From: Akkermansiaceae bacterium UBA5020
GTDB lineage: Bacteria > Verrucomicrobiota > Verrucomicrobiia > Verrucomicrobiales > DEV007
Direction of reading: 5' to 3'
DNA: 31,654 bases
NCBI GenBank assembly: GCA_002396885.1
Contig: DGXY01000132.1
Coordinates: 325-31,978, forward strand
Positions 9,854 through 18,289 of the stretch are shown here, in pieces (the first letter of the stretch is position 1; every line of letters starts with the position of its first letter). Under the pieces are notes generated by a model. The model was not told the origin of the DNA and searched no databases. It worked only from the letters and a program-made list of their open reading frames with translations. A program made the position numbers and the translations under genes.

Positions 9854-11953
9854 TCAAGGCATCGGCACCATCAATTGAACAGTCGTCCCCTCGTTCAGGG
9901 CACTGCGCACCCGGAGACTGCCTCCGATCGCCTGGGCACGCATACGGAGGTTTCTCAGCCCGTTCCCCTCGCGGAACTCCTGATCAAGGTTGTTGAAACC
10001 CTTGCCGTTGTCGGCGATCCGCATCTGAAGGCGGGTGCGTTTGCAGTCGATCTCGATCTCGACCTTGGTCGCTCCGGCATGGCGGACGATGTTGTTGAGG
10101 ACCTCCTTGTAGATGAGAAACAAATCGCGTTTGAACTCGAGCGGGAGGCGGTCGTCGTGCGCCTCGCCTTGCACCGCGAAGGTGTATTCGTGCGTCCGCA
10201 GCAACTTCGAGGCCGTCTCGCGAAAGCGGGTCAACATCTGCGCCCAGGTCTCCTCCCCCGGACGGATGAGCCAGACGATGTCGCGCATCGACTCGATCGT
10301 CTTGTCCGCCGTCGCCTTGATGTCGGTAAGTTCCTCGAGGACGAGTTCGGGCTCCTCGACCTCGGTCTTGCCCAACTCGGCGAGGAGGGCGATCGAGGAG
10401 AGGTTGCTGCCGATGTCGTCGTGCAGATCGCTCGCGATCCGCTGACGGAGCGCCTCAAGATCCTTGCGCCGTTTCACCCGTCCGCGCGAGAGGGCAACCA
10501 GGACAAAAGCGAGCACGCCCGTGACGCCGGTGCCGATCGAGGCGACTCCTCGGGTGACGGTGCGATCAACGAGTTCGAGACGCCGATCTTCCTTTGCGAG
10601 CCAGCTTCTCACGAGGCGGTTTCGCTTTACGATCTCGACGACCCACGCATCGTAGGAGACAAGATTGCGCCGACTGCTGAATCCATCGACGAGGAAATCA
10701 GGAGACCAAGACCGGATCGCGAGCGGATGCATCGCCGTGACCGGTTTGCCGGCGGCGACATTCTGGGTCCCCGAGTAGACGAGGAGTTCGGCGAGGTCGA
10801 AGGAGATCCGCGCCGGAGTTTTGCTGCCCTCCACCGAAACGCGGACGTAGCGACCGTAGGAGTCTTTGACGGGAACGATCAACGGATTCGCCCCGATCAT
10901 ACCGATCTGTGAGGGATTAAAATGCCCGATGAGCGTCGCCTGGAGCATGTCGGGAGTCTCCGACAGTTCGATCTTCATCGGGTAGGGAAAGCGTACCGTG
11001 GGATCGGGCACCGTTGCCGGAGGATCGGCGAGGATGATCTCGACCTGATCGACCTTCATTGATTCGCCGAGATCGACCTGAACCCAGCTCGAGGTGGCGG
11101 GCTGCTCCGAACGGGCGCGGAATCCGAGGGTCGGGCTCTCGGTCTCGCCGTGAGGAATCCCGAGGGTGGTGATCCCGTCGCAAACAAACTTGGTCGACCA
11201 TTGGTCCGACCGTTCCTCGCTGTCTAGCGCACTGACCCCTTTTCCGACCGCAAGATTGCAACCGCCCTTCAAGACCATGATCTCGCTCAGGGCAAAGACT
11301 TCCTGCCCGGAGGTGGGAGATCGCCACAACGCGGTGGCCGTGACACGAAGGAATCGTCCCGAGTAGCCTTCCATCTGACGCAGGTAAGGCCAGCGCTTCA
11401 GTGCCGTGAGATCCTCAAGACGCCCCTCGACGATGGTCTCATAGTTTTTGAAATCGGCTTCGTTCGAAATGTCGATGCGGAAGCTACGCGGGAACCCATA
11501 GCCGTAGACCGTTTCGTCGTCGACTTCGGCCGTGACGGGAAAAAGGGCGATTCCATCAGGCGAGACGACCTCGCCCATGTCGATCTGGACCCATTTGGGC
11601 CGCTGTTTGGAGGCCCCGGAATGATAACCGAAACCGGTAACGCGCTGCATCTCCCGCGTCACCCGGGGCAGGGTGTCGAGTTGAGTGACGAGGTCGCCCT
11701 GGGCCTCCTCGATTTCGCGGAGATCGCGGTTGAAGAGACGAGCGATGCGGTCGGCGCTGCTGCGACGTGGATTGATGGTCAGGTCGGCGAGGTCCGGAGG
11801 AAGGTTCTCGCGCAGATCCTTGGAATCCCCGGCCTGGGGGGTCGTGTCGGGGAAAGGCGAGAGTTGGGCCGGACTTTCAGAAGGAGAAAGGGCCGCGACC
11901 AACAGGAAAAGACCTGCAAACAAGCAAGGGGGTCTGGAACGAATCAGGGACAC
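9854..11953 (-). CDS. Membrane histidine kinase (HisKA_3) with extracytoplasmic discoidin-like domains
   Basis: A 699-residue sensor kinase starting at GTG (11953; no in-frame ATG lies upstream before a stop). It has a signal peptide (about 1-30), then a long exported region with two F5/8 type C (discoidin-like) beta domains. The first covers about 105-230 (KWVQIDMGEVVSPDGIALFP; YSGRFLRVTATALW) and the second about 232-395 (WVQVDLGESMKVDQVEI; YGRYVRVSVEG). At 398-425 a third such domain appears to begin (NVAAGKPVTAMHP) but is cut short. One transmembrane helix (about 470-489) leads to a HisKA_3 domain with phospho-His H511 in SDLHDDIGSNLSS, and an HATPase with N box YKEVLNNIVRHAGA (615-628) and G box IADNGKGF. 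Discoidin domains commonly bind carbohydrates, so the ligand may be a glycan (inference). Partner: the regulator just downstream. Confidence 0.88.
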   Translation of the reverse strand: MSLIRSRPPCLFAGLFLLVAALSPSESPAQLSPFPDTTPQAGDSKDLRENLPPDLADLTINPRRSSADRIARLFNRDLREIEEAQGDLVTQLDTLPRVTREMQRVTGFGYHSGASKQRPKWVQIDMGEVVSPDGIALFPVTAEVDDETVYGYGFPRSFRIDISNEADFKNYETIVEGRLEDLTALKRWPYLRQMEGYSGRFLRVTATALWRSPTSGQEVFALSEIMVLKGGCNLAVGKGVSALDSEERSDQWSTKFVCDGITTLGIPHGETESPTLGFRARSEQPATSSWVQVDLGESMKVDQVEIILADPPATVPDPTVRFPYPMKIELSETPDMLQATLIGHFNPSQIGMIGANPLIVPVKDSYGRYVRVSVEGSKTPARISFDLAELLVYSGTQNVAAGKPVTAMHPLAIRSWSPDFLVDGFSSRRNLVSYDAWVVEIVKRNRLVRSWLAKEDRRLELVDRTVTRGVASIGTGVTGVLAFVLVALSRGRVKRRKDLEALRQRIASDLHDDIGSNLSSIALLAELGKTEVEEPELVLEELTDIKATADKTIESMRDIVWLIRPGEETWAQMLTRFRETASKLLRTHEYTFAVQGEAHDDRLPLEFKRDLFLIYKEVLNNIVRHAGATKVEIEIDCKRTRLQMRIADNGKGFNNLDQEFREGNGLRNLRMRAQAIGGSLRVRSALNEGTTVQLMVPMP

Positions 11954-12048
11954 GGAATTTTAAAGGAACGACTGGAGACTATCACACATTTCCCTTCACG
12001 ACCAGCCCATGGAATCGATCCACTCCGACGCCATTGCGCCCCGAAACG

Positions 12049-12080
12049 AAAAAGGCGCTCCCGCATCGGGGAGCGCCTTT
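12049..12080 (-). terminator. Rho-independent terminator of the small membrane protein gene
   Basis: A perfect 12-bp stem (12051-12062 with 12069-12080) and a 6-base loop, followed on the minus strand by five T residues (12053-12049). It lies 20 bp after the stop of the 89-residue membrane protein and insulates the histidine kinase gene. Confidence 0.87.
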
Positions 12081-12100
12081 CGGAAAACTCTTCCGATTGA

Positions 12101-12370
12101 TCACTGGGGCACGGGAGGCATCGACGCAACCAATCCTCCGGCCGCAATTCCCGCACCGATGAGGTAGAGAACGAAAGCGACGATGAATTTGATGCCGAGG
12201 CTTTTTTGACCGTTCATGAAGCACCAGATCGGGGCAAGGATGCCAAAGAAGATCGAGAGCACGCCCCAAAGAGTCTGACCCGACTTGAATTGTTTGATGA
12301 GAGTCATGATCCAGAAAACGAGCATTGCGATACCGCCGCCGAACATGAGGATGGATCCGATAATAGCCAT
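12101..12370 (-). CDS. Small integral membrane protein (89 aa), function unknown
   Basis: Two or three hydrophobic helices are visible: about 4-25 (IGSILMFGGGIAMLVFWIMT), about 35-51 (LWGVLSIFFGILAPIWC) and about 61-82 (KFIVAFVLYLIGAGIAAGG). The loop between helices 1 and 2 is short and basic (KQFKSG), and the C-terminus is short and Pro-rich. It resembles the many small membrane proteins of bacteria that have no assigned role. It has a dedicated terminator and a 175-bp upstream gap, so it is likely a single-gene unit. The AT-rich bases just before the ATG could hold a promoter or be an unstructured leader; no Shine-Dalgarno is present. Confidence 0.72.
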   Translation of the reverse strand: MAIIGSILMFGGGIAMLVFWIMTLIKQFKSGQTLWGVLSIFFGILAPIWCFMNGQKSLGIKFIVAFVLYLIGAGIAAGGLVASMPPVPQ

Positions 12371-12545
12371 AATTTATGTTGACATTACGAGTTTAAAACA
12401 AGCGCCCTTTTGAGGCTGAGAGGAAAGCGCATCTGGCGCCCCCCCTCCCAAACTAGACGAAGCGTTTCAAATCTCATGCAAAACGTCAATGCAGGAATTC
12501 GAACAAATCCCCGTCAAACCGGCCAAAACCCCGAACTCAGGGCCC

Positions 12546-13496
12546 CTAAGGCGATACGGCGCCCGAAAGGGGTGCCCTAGCCACTGCAACATCCTCCGCA
12601 ATCTGCGCCTGCAAGGCCGGCAACCCTTCGAATTTCCGCTCATCGCGGATCTTCCTGACAAAGGTCACCTCCAGCTCCTCCCCGTAGATTTCGTGATCGA
12701 GTCCGAAGAGATGGACTTCGAGCCGCAATTCCCCCGTCTCCCCCTCCACGGTTGGTCGTATCCCAAGATTCGCGACCCCGTTCCAAGAATCGCCCGCCCC
12801 GGCCGCAGTCACGGCATAGACTCCGGCCGGCGGAAGTTGCTCCCGTGAAACAGCGAGGTTGGCCGTTGGAAATCCGATCGTGCGACCGAGCTGCCGGCCT
12901 CTCACCACCGCTCCGAAGACGCTGTAGCGTCGCCCCAAAAGCCGGGCCGCCGTTTCAAGATCCCCTGCCGCAACGGCCTCGCGGACGCGTGTGCTCGAGA
13001 CCCGCTGACTGTCGATCTCGACCAGTCCGAGACCGCTCACGGCGAAGCCTCGCTCTTTCCCGATACGCTCGAGCAAGGCCACATCGCCCGAGCGTCCCTT
13101 CCCGAAGCGCCATTCCTCCCCCACGCAGATGCGAGCGATGCCCTCGGGAGGAGCCGCCTGGAGAAGGCGCTCGACAAAGGCCCCTCCAAGATGTGAGGCG
13201 AACTCGCGGTCAAATCGAACCAGCAGGACCAACCCAATCCCCGCTTCCCGCTCCAGCACTGCGAGCTTGTGGGGCGTGTTCGTCAAGAGGCGCGGGGAAT
13301 TTTCAGGAGCGAGCACCTCGACCGGATGGGGGTCGAAGGTCACCACCACCGCTGATCCACCATCGCATGCCGCGGACTCCCGCGCCGCCTCGATCACGGC
13401 CCTATGGCCGAGATGCACGCCGTCGAAGACCCCGATGGCGAGGTGGAGAGGCCCCGTCAGATCCTTGAGCCCGGCGATGTCGGTGAGCACTTGCAT
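12546..13496 (-). CDS. ribF: Bifunctional riboflavin kinase/FAD synthetase
   Basis: Makes FMN from riboflavin and then FAD. The 316-residue protein has an N-terminal FMN adenylyltransferase domain with GVFDGVHLGH (22-31), VTFDPHP (52-58) and SSTRVREAVAAGD (167-179). The C-terminal riboflavin kinase domain (about 187-305) has RQLGRTIGFPTANL (201-214), GVANLGIRPT (240-249) and FVRKIRDERKF (279-289). It follows truB by 36 bp, the common truB-ribF arrangement. It closes the run of genes from 21.3 kb that also encodes a predicted covalently flavinylated protein, a possible functional link. Confidence 0.96.
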   Translation of the reverse strand: MQVLTDIAGLKDLTGPLHLAIGVFDGVHLGHRAVIEAARESAACDGGSAVVVTFDPHPVEVLAPENSPRLLTNTPHKLAVLEREAGIGLVLLVRFDREFASHLGGAFVERLLQAAPPEGIARICVGEEWRFGKGRSGDVALLERIGKERGFAVSGLGLVEIDSQRVSSTRVREAVAAGDLETAARLLGRRYSVFGAVVRGRQLGRTIGFPTANLAVSREQLPPAGVYAVTAAGAGDSWNGVANLGIRPTVEGETGELRLEVHLFGLDHEIYGEELEVTFVRKIRDERKFEGLPALQAQIAEDVAVARAPLSGAVSP

Positions 13497-13532
13497 CGTT
13501 CACGACCCCGTGGATACGCCGCCAAGGAGGCC

Positions 13533-14252
13533 TCAGGCACCCCGCAGACGCGAGACCTCGGGCAGGGAAAGCATTTTCGCCATCACCTCGCGGGAGTCGC
13601 CATGCTTCAGCTCTTCGAAGGTGACCGAGCGGGTCAGATCGAATTTTCCCGAGCGGGTCCGCCGCAACGACTTCAGGTGAGCGCCACATCCGAGAGTGCC
13701 ACCGATGTCGTGCGCGTAAGTCCGCACGTAGAATCCCTTGCTGCACTTCACGGTGAAGTCCACCTCGGGCAGGCGGATGCCGTCGATGCGATAGCTGTAG
13801 ACGTGCACAAAGCGGGGCTCGCGCTCCACTTCCTTGCCTTGGCGGGCGAGCTTGTAGAGCGGCACCCCGTCCTTCTTGATCGCCGAAACCATCGGAGGAG
13901 TCTGGTAAAAATCGCCTTTGTATTTCTCGAAGGCGGCCACGACCTCCTCGTCGGTGAGAGGCGGCACTTCGCGTTCTTCCGTCACCTCGCCTTCGGCGTC
14001 CTGGGTGTTCGTCGTTTTGCCGAGTGAGAGCGTGCCGGTGTATTCCTTATCTTCCGACATCAGAAGATCCTGGATCTTCGTCGCCTTGCCGATCACGAGA
14101 ATGAGCAATCCCGTTGCCATCGGATCGAGCGTGCCACAGTGGCCGATCTTCTTCGTGTTGAGGGCGCGGCGGGCCACCGCTACGACATCGTGAGAGGTCA
14201 TGTCGGGCCCCTTGTCGACCAGGAGGACGCCGTTGAGGGAGTCGGAATTCAT
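13533..14252 (-). CDS. truB: tRNA pseudouridine-55 synthase
   Basis: Converts U55 of the tRNA T-loop to pseudouridine. The 239-residue protein has the catalytic Asp in KIGHCGTLDPMATGLL (D43), the motif EYTGTLSLGKTT, PPMVSAIKKDGVPLYKLAR (family motif II region) and CSKGFYVRTYAHDIG near the C-terminal part of the catalytic domain. It lacks a long C-terminal PUA extension, so it belongs to the shorter TruB type. The start at 14252 (MNSDSLNGVLLVDKG) agrees with family N-termini. It sits between the PQQ beta-propeller gene (100 bp upstream) and ribF (36 bp downstream). Confidence 0.96.
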   Translation of the reverse strand: MNSDSLNGVLLVDKGPDMTSHDVVAVARRALNTKKIGHCGTLDPMATGLLILVIGKATKIQDLLMSEDKEYTGTLSLGKTTNTQDAEGEVTEEREVPPLTDEEVVAAFEKYKGDFYQTPPMVSAIKKDGVPLYKLARQGKEVEREPRFVHVYSYRIDGIRLPEVDFTVKCSKGFYVRTYAHDIGGTLGCGAHLKSLRRTRSGKFDLTRSVTFEELKHGDSREVMAKMLSLPEVSRLRGA

Positions 14253-14352
14253 CGTCTTTCGCTGCGAGCCTGCCGGTCTCTCGGCGGGAGCCCGAACAGT
14301 ATCCCGCCCCTCCGGAAAGGAAACCTTTATTTACGAGCCCCTCTCCCGCCCC

Positions 14353-15705
14353 TTATCGAAGAGGGTTCGGAAGCGGACCGGCCCCTTCCGGCTCGGGCGC
14401 GGCCACGGAGAGATCGTAGCAATGCAGCTTCGTTCCCAGTTCGTTCTGCGTCACAAAAAGACGTCCGCCGCTGATCACCGGCGGCGCCCAGGTCTCGGGA
14501 GCGTAGAAGAGACGAGTCTTCGCGACGACCTCGAATCCACCCGGGTTCAGCTTCAGGCGCATCAGCACGCCATCCTCGCCGAGACAGAGAAAGGCCCCGT
14601 CGACGTGGACGAGGTGGGCGTGACCGAGGCTCACCGAGATCGGTCGGCCCTGCCAGGCGATCTTCGTTTCGTAAAAGGCCTCGTTCCAGAGCATGCGTCC
14701 CGAGCGCACATCGTAGGCGAGCATGAGACCGCCGTTGCCGCCCAGACCATAGAGCGTGCCCTCGTGATAGATTGGAGTCTGAAACTGGCAACCGAGCTCC
14801 GGCGAGGTCCAGCGCACCTGAGGTTGGAAGGCGGTATCATACTCCACCATCACGCCGCCGAGGCCGTAGTCTTCGCTGAGGAAGACGCGGTTTTCACCAC
14901 AGACGACGGGACTCGTGCCATTGACGCTCGCGTAGTTGTCGGACCGCCACGGGAACTCGCTGTCGATCGCCCCGGTCTCGGGATTCAGGCAAAGGAGCCC
15001 GCCGGTCGGGGGTTTCACCATGCCGCCGGTGAAGACGAGCAACTTCTCCTGCCCGTGCAGGGTCGCGATGATAGGCGAAGCATAGCTACCATGCCAGGCG
15101 TGGTCGGCCTGCCAGATCGTCTTGCCATCCCGCTTGTTCACCGCCGCGACGCAGGCCGCCTCAGCACCGACGTTGACGATGAGCTTGTCTCCGTGGATCA
15201 ACGGCGAAGAGCCGTAGCCGAAGAAGAAGGGACCGGCCCCGAAGACCTCCGGCACCGAGAGCTGCCAGACGATCTTGCCGTCGGCGAGTTGCAGGCAGAT
15301 CAGGTCGCCGTCGTTGCCGAGGGTGTAGACAAAACCCGTCTCGACATCAATGACCGGGCTGGAGCGCGGCGCATCGACGACGCCAAAATTCTGATCGACT
15401 TCGACGGGATAAGAGTGCTCCCAGACTTCTCTTCCGGTAGCCGCCTCGAGGCAACGGATCTGCTCGTTTTGATCGACCTGGTGGAGGTAGACGAGCTTGT
15501 CCCCGACCACGACCGGCCCGGCATGACCACGCCCGCGCTCCACTTCCCAGAGTTTCTTGGGGCCGGATTCGGGAAAGTCGAGATGCAGGCCCGTCTCGGT
15601 GGAATGGAGATCATACTTCGGCCCGAGGAAATGAGGCCAATCGGCCGCCATCAGCGGAGAGCCAGCAAGAAGGAGGAGGAGCACGGTGCGGGGGAGGAAC
15701 GTCAT
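14353..15705 (-). CDS. Exported PQQ-type beta-propeller protein
   Basis: A 450-residue exported protein. The ATG at 15705 (MTFLPRTVLLLLLAGSPLMA) gives a clean signal peptide with cleavage after LMA; a TTG 54 bases upstream only adds an implausible extension. The mature part begins DWPHFLGPKYDLHS, the typical opening of Verrucomicrobia/Planctomycetes PQQ-like repeat proteins. Several blades show the pattern of a displayed value, CLEAATGREVWE / LQLADGKIVWQ / CLNPETGAIDSE / AYDVRSGRMLWNE, each about 40-50 residues apart. Such propellers include quinoprotein dehydrogenases and BamB-like scaffolds; the window gives no catalytic residues that would decide, so the role is open. It lies 64 bp after the methyltransferase gene. 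Confidence 0.85.
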   Translation of the reverse strand: MTFLPRTVLLLLLAGSPLMAADWPHFLGPKYDLHSTETGLHLDFPESGPKKLWEVERGRGHAGPVVVGDKLVYLHQVDQNEQIRCLEAATGREVWEHSYPVEVDQNFGVVDAPRSSPVIDVETGFVYTLGNDGDLICLQLADGKIVWQLSVPEVFGAGPFFFGYGSSPLIHGDKLIVNVGAEAACVAAVNKRDGKTIWQADHAWHGSYASPIIATLHGQEKLLVFTGGMVKPPTGGLLCLNPETGAIDSEFPWRSDNYASVNGTSPVVCGENRVFLSEDYGLGGVMVEYDTAFQPQVRWTSPELGCQFQTPIYHEGTLYGLGGNGGLMLAYDVRSGRMLWNEAFYETKIAWQGRPISVSLGHAHLVHVDGAFLCLGEDGVLMRLKLNPGGFEVVAKTRLFYAPETWAPPVISGGRLFVTQNELGTKLHCYDLSVAAPEPEGAGPLPNPLR

Positions 15706-15769
15706 CGGATTGAATTTACAACGATTCGCGGAGAATGGCGCCCAATTCTTCGAATCCAATCGGCCAGGG

Positions 15770-16561
15770 CTACGCCTGCCACTTCACCGAACGGGTCGCC
15801 GCATACATCGGCATCCATCCCTGAAGCCGGGTCGATTCCTCGTCCCAGTCGTCCTCGTAGAAACCGGTGATGGCGAGGCCCGCGTCACACTGACCGCCGA
15901 GCTGGGTCTCCCAACTGTGGCTGTGCTCGAGGATCATCTGCGCCTCGAGCTGCTCCGAGAGCGCATCGTGATCCGCCGACTCGAGGTCCGAATACGGGAG
16001 CCGGTTGATCACGACGATCTCGCCGGTTTCCTCGAGGAGGGCGTGATCGAAGAGATAGAATGCCGGATTGGTGAAGCCGCAGAGGAGCCGCCCACCCGGT
16101 TTCAAGACGCGATGACACTCGCGCCAGATCGGCTCGAGCGACTCGGCGAAGGCATTGGAAACCGGATTGAAGATCAGATCAAAGGAGCCTGAAGCGAGCT
16201 CCGACAAGTCGGCCATGTCACCCTGGATCGCGGTGATACGGAGACCGTGGCGGGCGCAGGTCTCCTCGTCTTTCTCCAACTGCACGTCCGAAGCCTCGAA
16301 CGAAGTCACCTCGGCACCCGCCGCCGCGAAGACCGGCACCTGCTGCCCTCCTCCACTGGCGAGAGCGAGAATCTTCAGTCCGCTCAAATCGGGATAGGCC
16401 GGAAACCAATCGCGCGGCACCGCACGGTTCGGCGTGAGAATGACCGACCAGTCGCCCCGCTTCGCGCGCTCGATCACCTCGTCGGGATAGGGCGTGCTCC
16501 AGCGACAGCCGTCGAGCGACTGGAGGTTCCACGCGTTGCGGTTGTATTCATGAACGTTCAT
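15770..16561 (-). CDS. SAM-dependent class I methyltransferase
   Basis: A 263-residue cytosolic methyltransferase. The SAM-binding motif I region is LKILALASGGGQQVPVFAAAG (62-82, Gly-rich loop at 69-72), followed by an acidic motif II (SFEAS) and GDMADLSELASGSFDLIFNP (114-133; motif III and IV). The post-motif RECHRVLKPGGRLLCGFTNP is typical of this fold. The N-terminus MNVHEYNRNAWN resembles ubiquinone/menaquinone-type or general Methyltransf_11 proteins. The substrate cannot be told. It starts 7 bp after the pseudopilin-like gene, so it is surely cotranscribed with it. Confidence 0.87.
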   Translation of the reverse strand: MNVHEYNRNAWNLQSLDGCRWSTPYPDEVIERAKRGDWSVILTPNRAVPRDWFPAYPDLSGLKILALASGGGQQVPVFAAAGAEVTSFEASDVQLEKDEETCARHGLRITAIQGDMADLSELASGSFDLIFNPVSNAFAESLEPIWRECHRVLKPGGRLLCGFTNPAFYLFDHALLEETGEIVVINRLPYSDLESADHDALSEQLEAQMILEHSHSWETQLGGQCDAGLAITGFYEDDWDEESTRLQGWMPMYAATRSVKWQA

Positions 16562-16568
16562 GACGGGC

Positions 16569-16985
16569 TTATTCGAGCGACTGGTTCTTCGTGCTGTCGA
16601 GACGGAATTCTACCTCCTCCGTCCCCGGAAACAAGACGGTCAGTTCGTAGGTCTCGGCGAGGCTGTCGGTGCGATAGCGGAGCCAGTCGTCTTCGGAAGC
16701 AGAGGTGTAGGGCATCCCACTCCAAGGGTTGGCCGGAGGACTCTCAAGATGCCCGCCGTCGCTCAGGAGTTGGATCAGCTCACGACCCGTCATCATCCGC
16801 TTCGGATAGAGTTCCTCCTTCACATGATAGCGCTGCAGCCCCTCCTGCACGGCGAGCAGCAGAGTCCGCACCCGTCGTTCGGTGCGTTTTTCCATCAGCG
16901 GAGGCACGAGCAGAGCCGCCCCAATGGCGAGGACGAACAAAACCCCGGCCAACCTCGGAAACCAGCGACGTGGAGGAGACTTCAT
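16569..16985 (-). CDS. Membrane-anchored pseudopilin-like small protein
   Basis: A 138-residue protein with one N-terminal transmembrane helix (about 12-32, LAGVLFVLAIGAALLVPPLM) after a basic start (MKSPPRRWF). A long amphipathic helix follows (RRVRTLLLAVQEGLQRYHVKEE), then a small C-terminal domain with LYPKRMMTGRELIQLLSDGG and NPWSGMPYT. That layout (helix, YP...L...G, N/DPWG.PY) is the major-pseudopilin (GspG) pattern, but the GFTLIE prepilin-peptidase site is missing. It may be a pilin-fold protein not processed by PilD (inference). It starts 5 bp after the FMN/iron-sulfur protein gene and is read in a different frame from an upstream open stretch that is only a shadow of that gene. Confidence 0.7.
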   Translation of the reverse strand: MKSPPRRWFPRLAGVLFVLAIGAALLVPPLMEKRTERRVRTLLLAVQEGLQRYHVKEELYPKRMMTGRELIQLLSDGGHLESPPANPWSGMPYTSASEDDWLRYRTDSLAETYELTVLFPGTEEVEFRLDSTKNQSLE

Positions 16986-16990
16986 GCCTT

Positions 16991-18289
16991 TCAACCGAGG
17001 AACCATTCGAGGGGTGCCAGATAGAATCCGCCGGCGATGACGACCAATCCCAGCCCCATCCAGTCGCGATCGGAGAAGCGGTCCTTGCCCGTCCGTTTCC
17101 TGACAAATTCCAAAAGCCAGCCCGTGGGACAGCCGTATTTGCAGTAGGCCATCGGATACCAGAGCGAAATCGCGAGCCCTGACAAAGCCACCACGACCGT
17201 GGCGAGACCCGCGCCCTTCAGGAGATAGGCGTCGAAGGGCTCGATCCCGGCGAGGTCGAGATCGAGCTGGAGAAAGGAGACGCCGAGCACCACCGCCAGC
17301 AGCATCACCGGCACCCAGCGGGCGATCCATTTGCCGTCGTCGGGTAGCGGGCGTTTCCAGCGGGCGGGCAGGGCCTTCATCGTCCAGCGCTGGAGATTGC
17401 CATGGGGACAGATGAACTGGCAGTAGACCGGCTGTCCCGTGAACCAGGGCACGAAGAACGCCGCCCCGACCAGCAGCACCAGCCCCGGCGTCGCCTCCCA
17501 GGGCACCCGGCTTTCGGTCCATCCGACGAGCAGGGATTGGGCGATGAGATCTCCCAGCCAGAGCCCCAGACCCGCGATCGTCGCGATCGAGTAGATCCAT
17601 CGCCAGCGTTGGAAGGATTTCGCCTTCCAAAAAGCGAAGAGACAGCCCAGACCCAGAAAGCCCGCCAGGGCGGCGTCCCGCCAGCCGAAGGAAATCATTC
17701 GCTCCACGCCGGCGCGCCCCTCTGCAACTGCAAGCCGATGGGTGATGCTCTTCGCGACCGCTTCGCTCGTGCGCGTCGCGCCCGAGACGCCATAGATCCC
17801 GGCCTCGCCGAGGTCGGTGATTTTCGCGATCTCCTCCCACGATCGCCCGTTCCACTTCTCCATGAAAAGAAAATCCATCCTCACATCCTCGACATGGCTC
17901 GGAGTGTCGTAGCTGTGCCGTATCGCAATGCCGAGGCCCTTTTCCTGCGCATCGAAGACGGTGAGCACATCCGTGGGACCCGAGTAGCCTGTGATCTCGC
18001 GCGACTCGGGCATCGTCCGTATCGCGTAGCCGATCCGGGTCCCCGCCACATCAATTACCTCGAGGCCCGCACGCGGCCCGGGATCGATGCGGAGCCGGTG
18101 CGCGTCCTTCAGGAAGACCTTCACCTCCGCCACCGTCACGGGCCAGTCGCCCTGCACCCTCAGACGGTCGTGATGGGCACGCACCAGCCAAGCGATGACG
18201 AGGAGAGTGCCTAGACGATAAAGCTGGAGGAGCGCTTTGATGGGCGGGACTTTACCCCGGGATTCCACGATGCCAAGGGACTCGATCAC
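16991..18289 (-). CDS. NosR/NapH-like membrane protein with flavinylation site and two CX3CP iron-sulfur motifs
   Basis: A 432-residue inner-membrane electron-transfer protein. An N-terminal helix (about 20-37) is followed by an extracytoplasmic FMN-binding domain (about 70-185) with the covalent FMN motif GVSGATRTS (Thr172 the probable attachment site; RnfG/NqrC/NosR type). About five to six transmembrane helices follow. Two cysteine motifs, CQFICPHG (C290, C294) and CKYGCPTG (C383, C387), are the CX3CP pairs of NosR/NapH-type proteins. No extra ferredoxin domain follows, so it is shorter than NosR. It starts with GTG that overlaps the protease stop (GTGA), so translation is probably coupled. 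It probably moves electrons across the membrane to an exported acceptor (inference). No ApbE flavin transferase is in the window. Confidence 0.83.
   Translation of the reverse strand: MIESLGIVESRGKVPPIKALLQLYRLGTLLVIAWLVRAHHDRLRVQGDWPVTVAEVKVFLKDAHRLRIDPGPRAGLEVIDVAGTRIGYAIRTMPESREITGYSGPTDVLTVFDAQEKGLGIAIRHSYDTPSHVEDVRMDFLFMEKWNGRSWEEIAKITDLGEAGIYGVSGATRTSEAVAKSITHRLAVAEGRAGVERMISFGWRDAALAGFLGLGCLFAFWKAKSFQRWRWIYSIATIAGLGLWLGDLIAQSLLVGWTESRVPWEATPGLVLLVGAAFFVPWFTGQPVYCQFICPHGNLQRWTMKALPARWKRPLPDDGKWIARWVPVMLLAVVLGVSFLQLDLDLAGIEPFDAYLLKGAGLATVVVALSGLAISLWYPMAYCKYGCPTGWLLEFVRKRTGKDRFSDRDWMGLGLVVIAGGFYLAPLEWFLG

Noticed and set aside
14200..15870. Plus-strand open frame of about 556 codons opposite truB and the beta-propeller gene
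   Set aside because: Shadow frame with no recognisable domain; it crosses gene boundaries of the opposite strand.
16986..17855. Upstream extension of the pseudopilin-like frame to 428 codons
   Set aside because: The extra 290 residues overlap the iron-sulfur protein gene in another frame and are Arg/Gly-rich shadow sequence. The ATG at 16985 directly precedes a good transmembrane segment.
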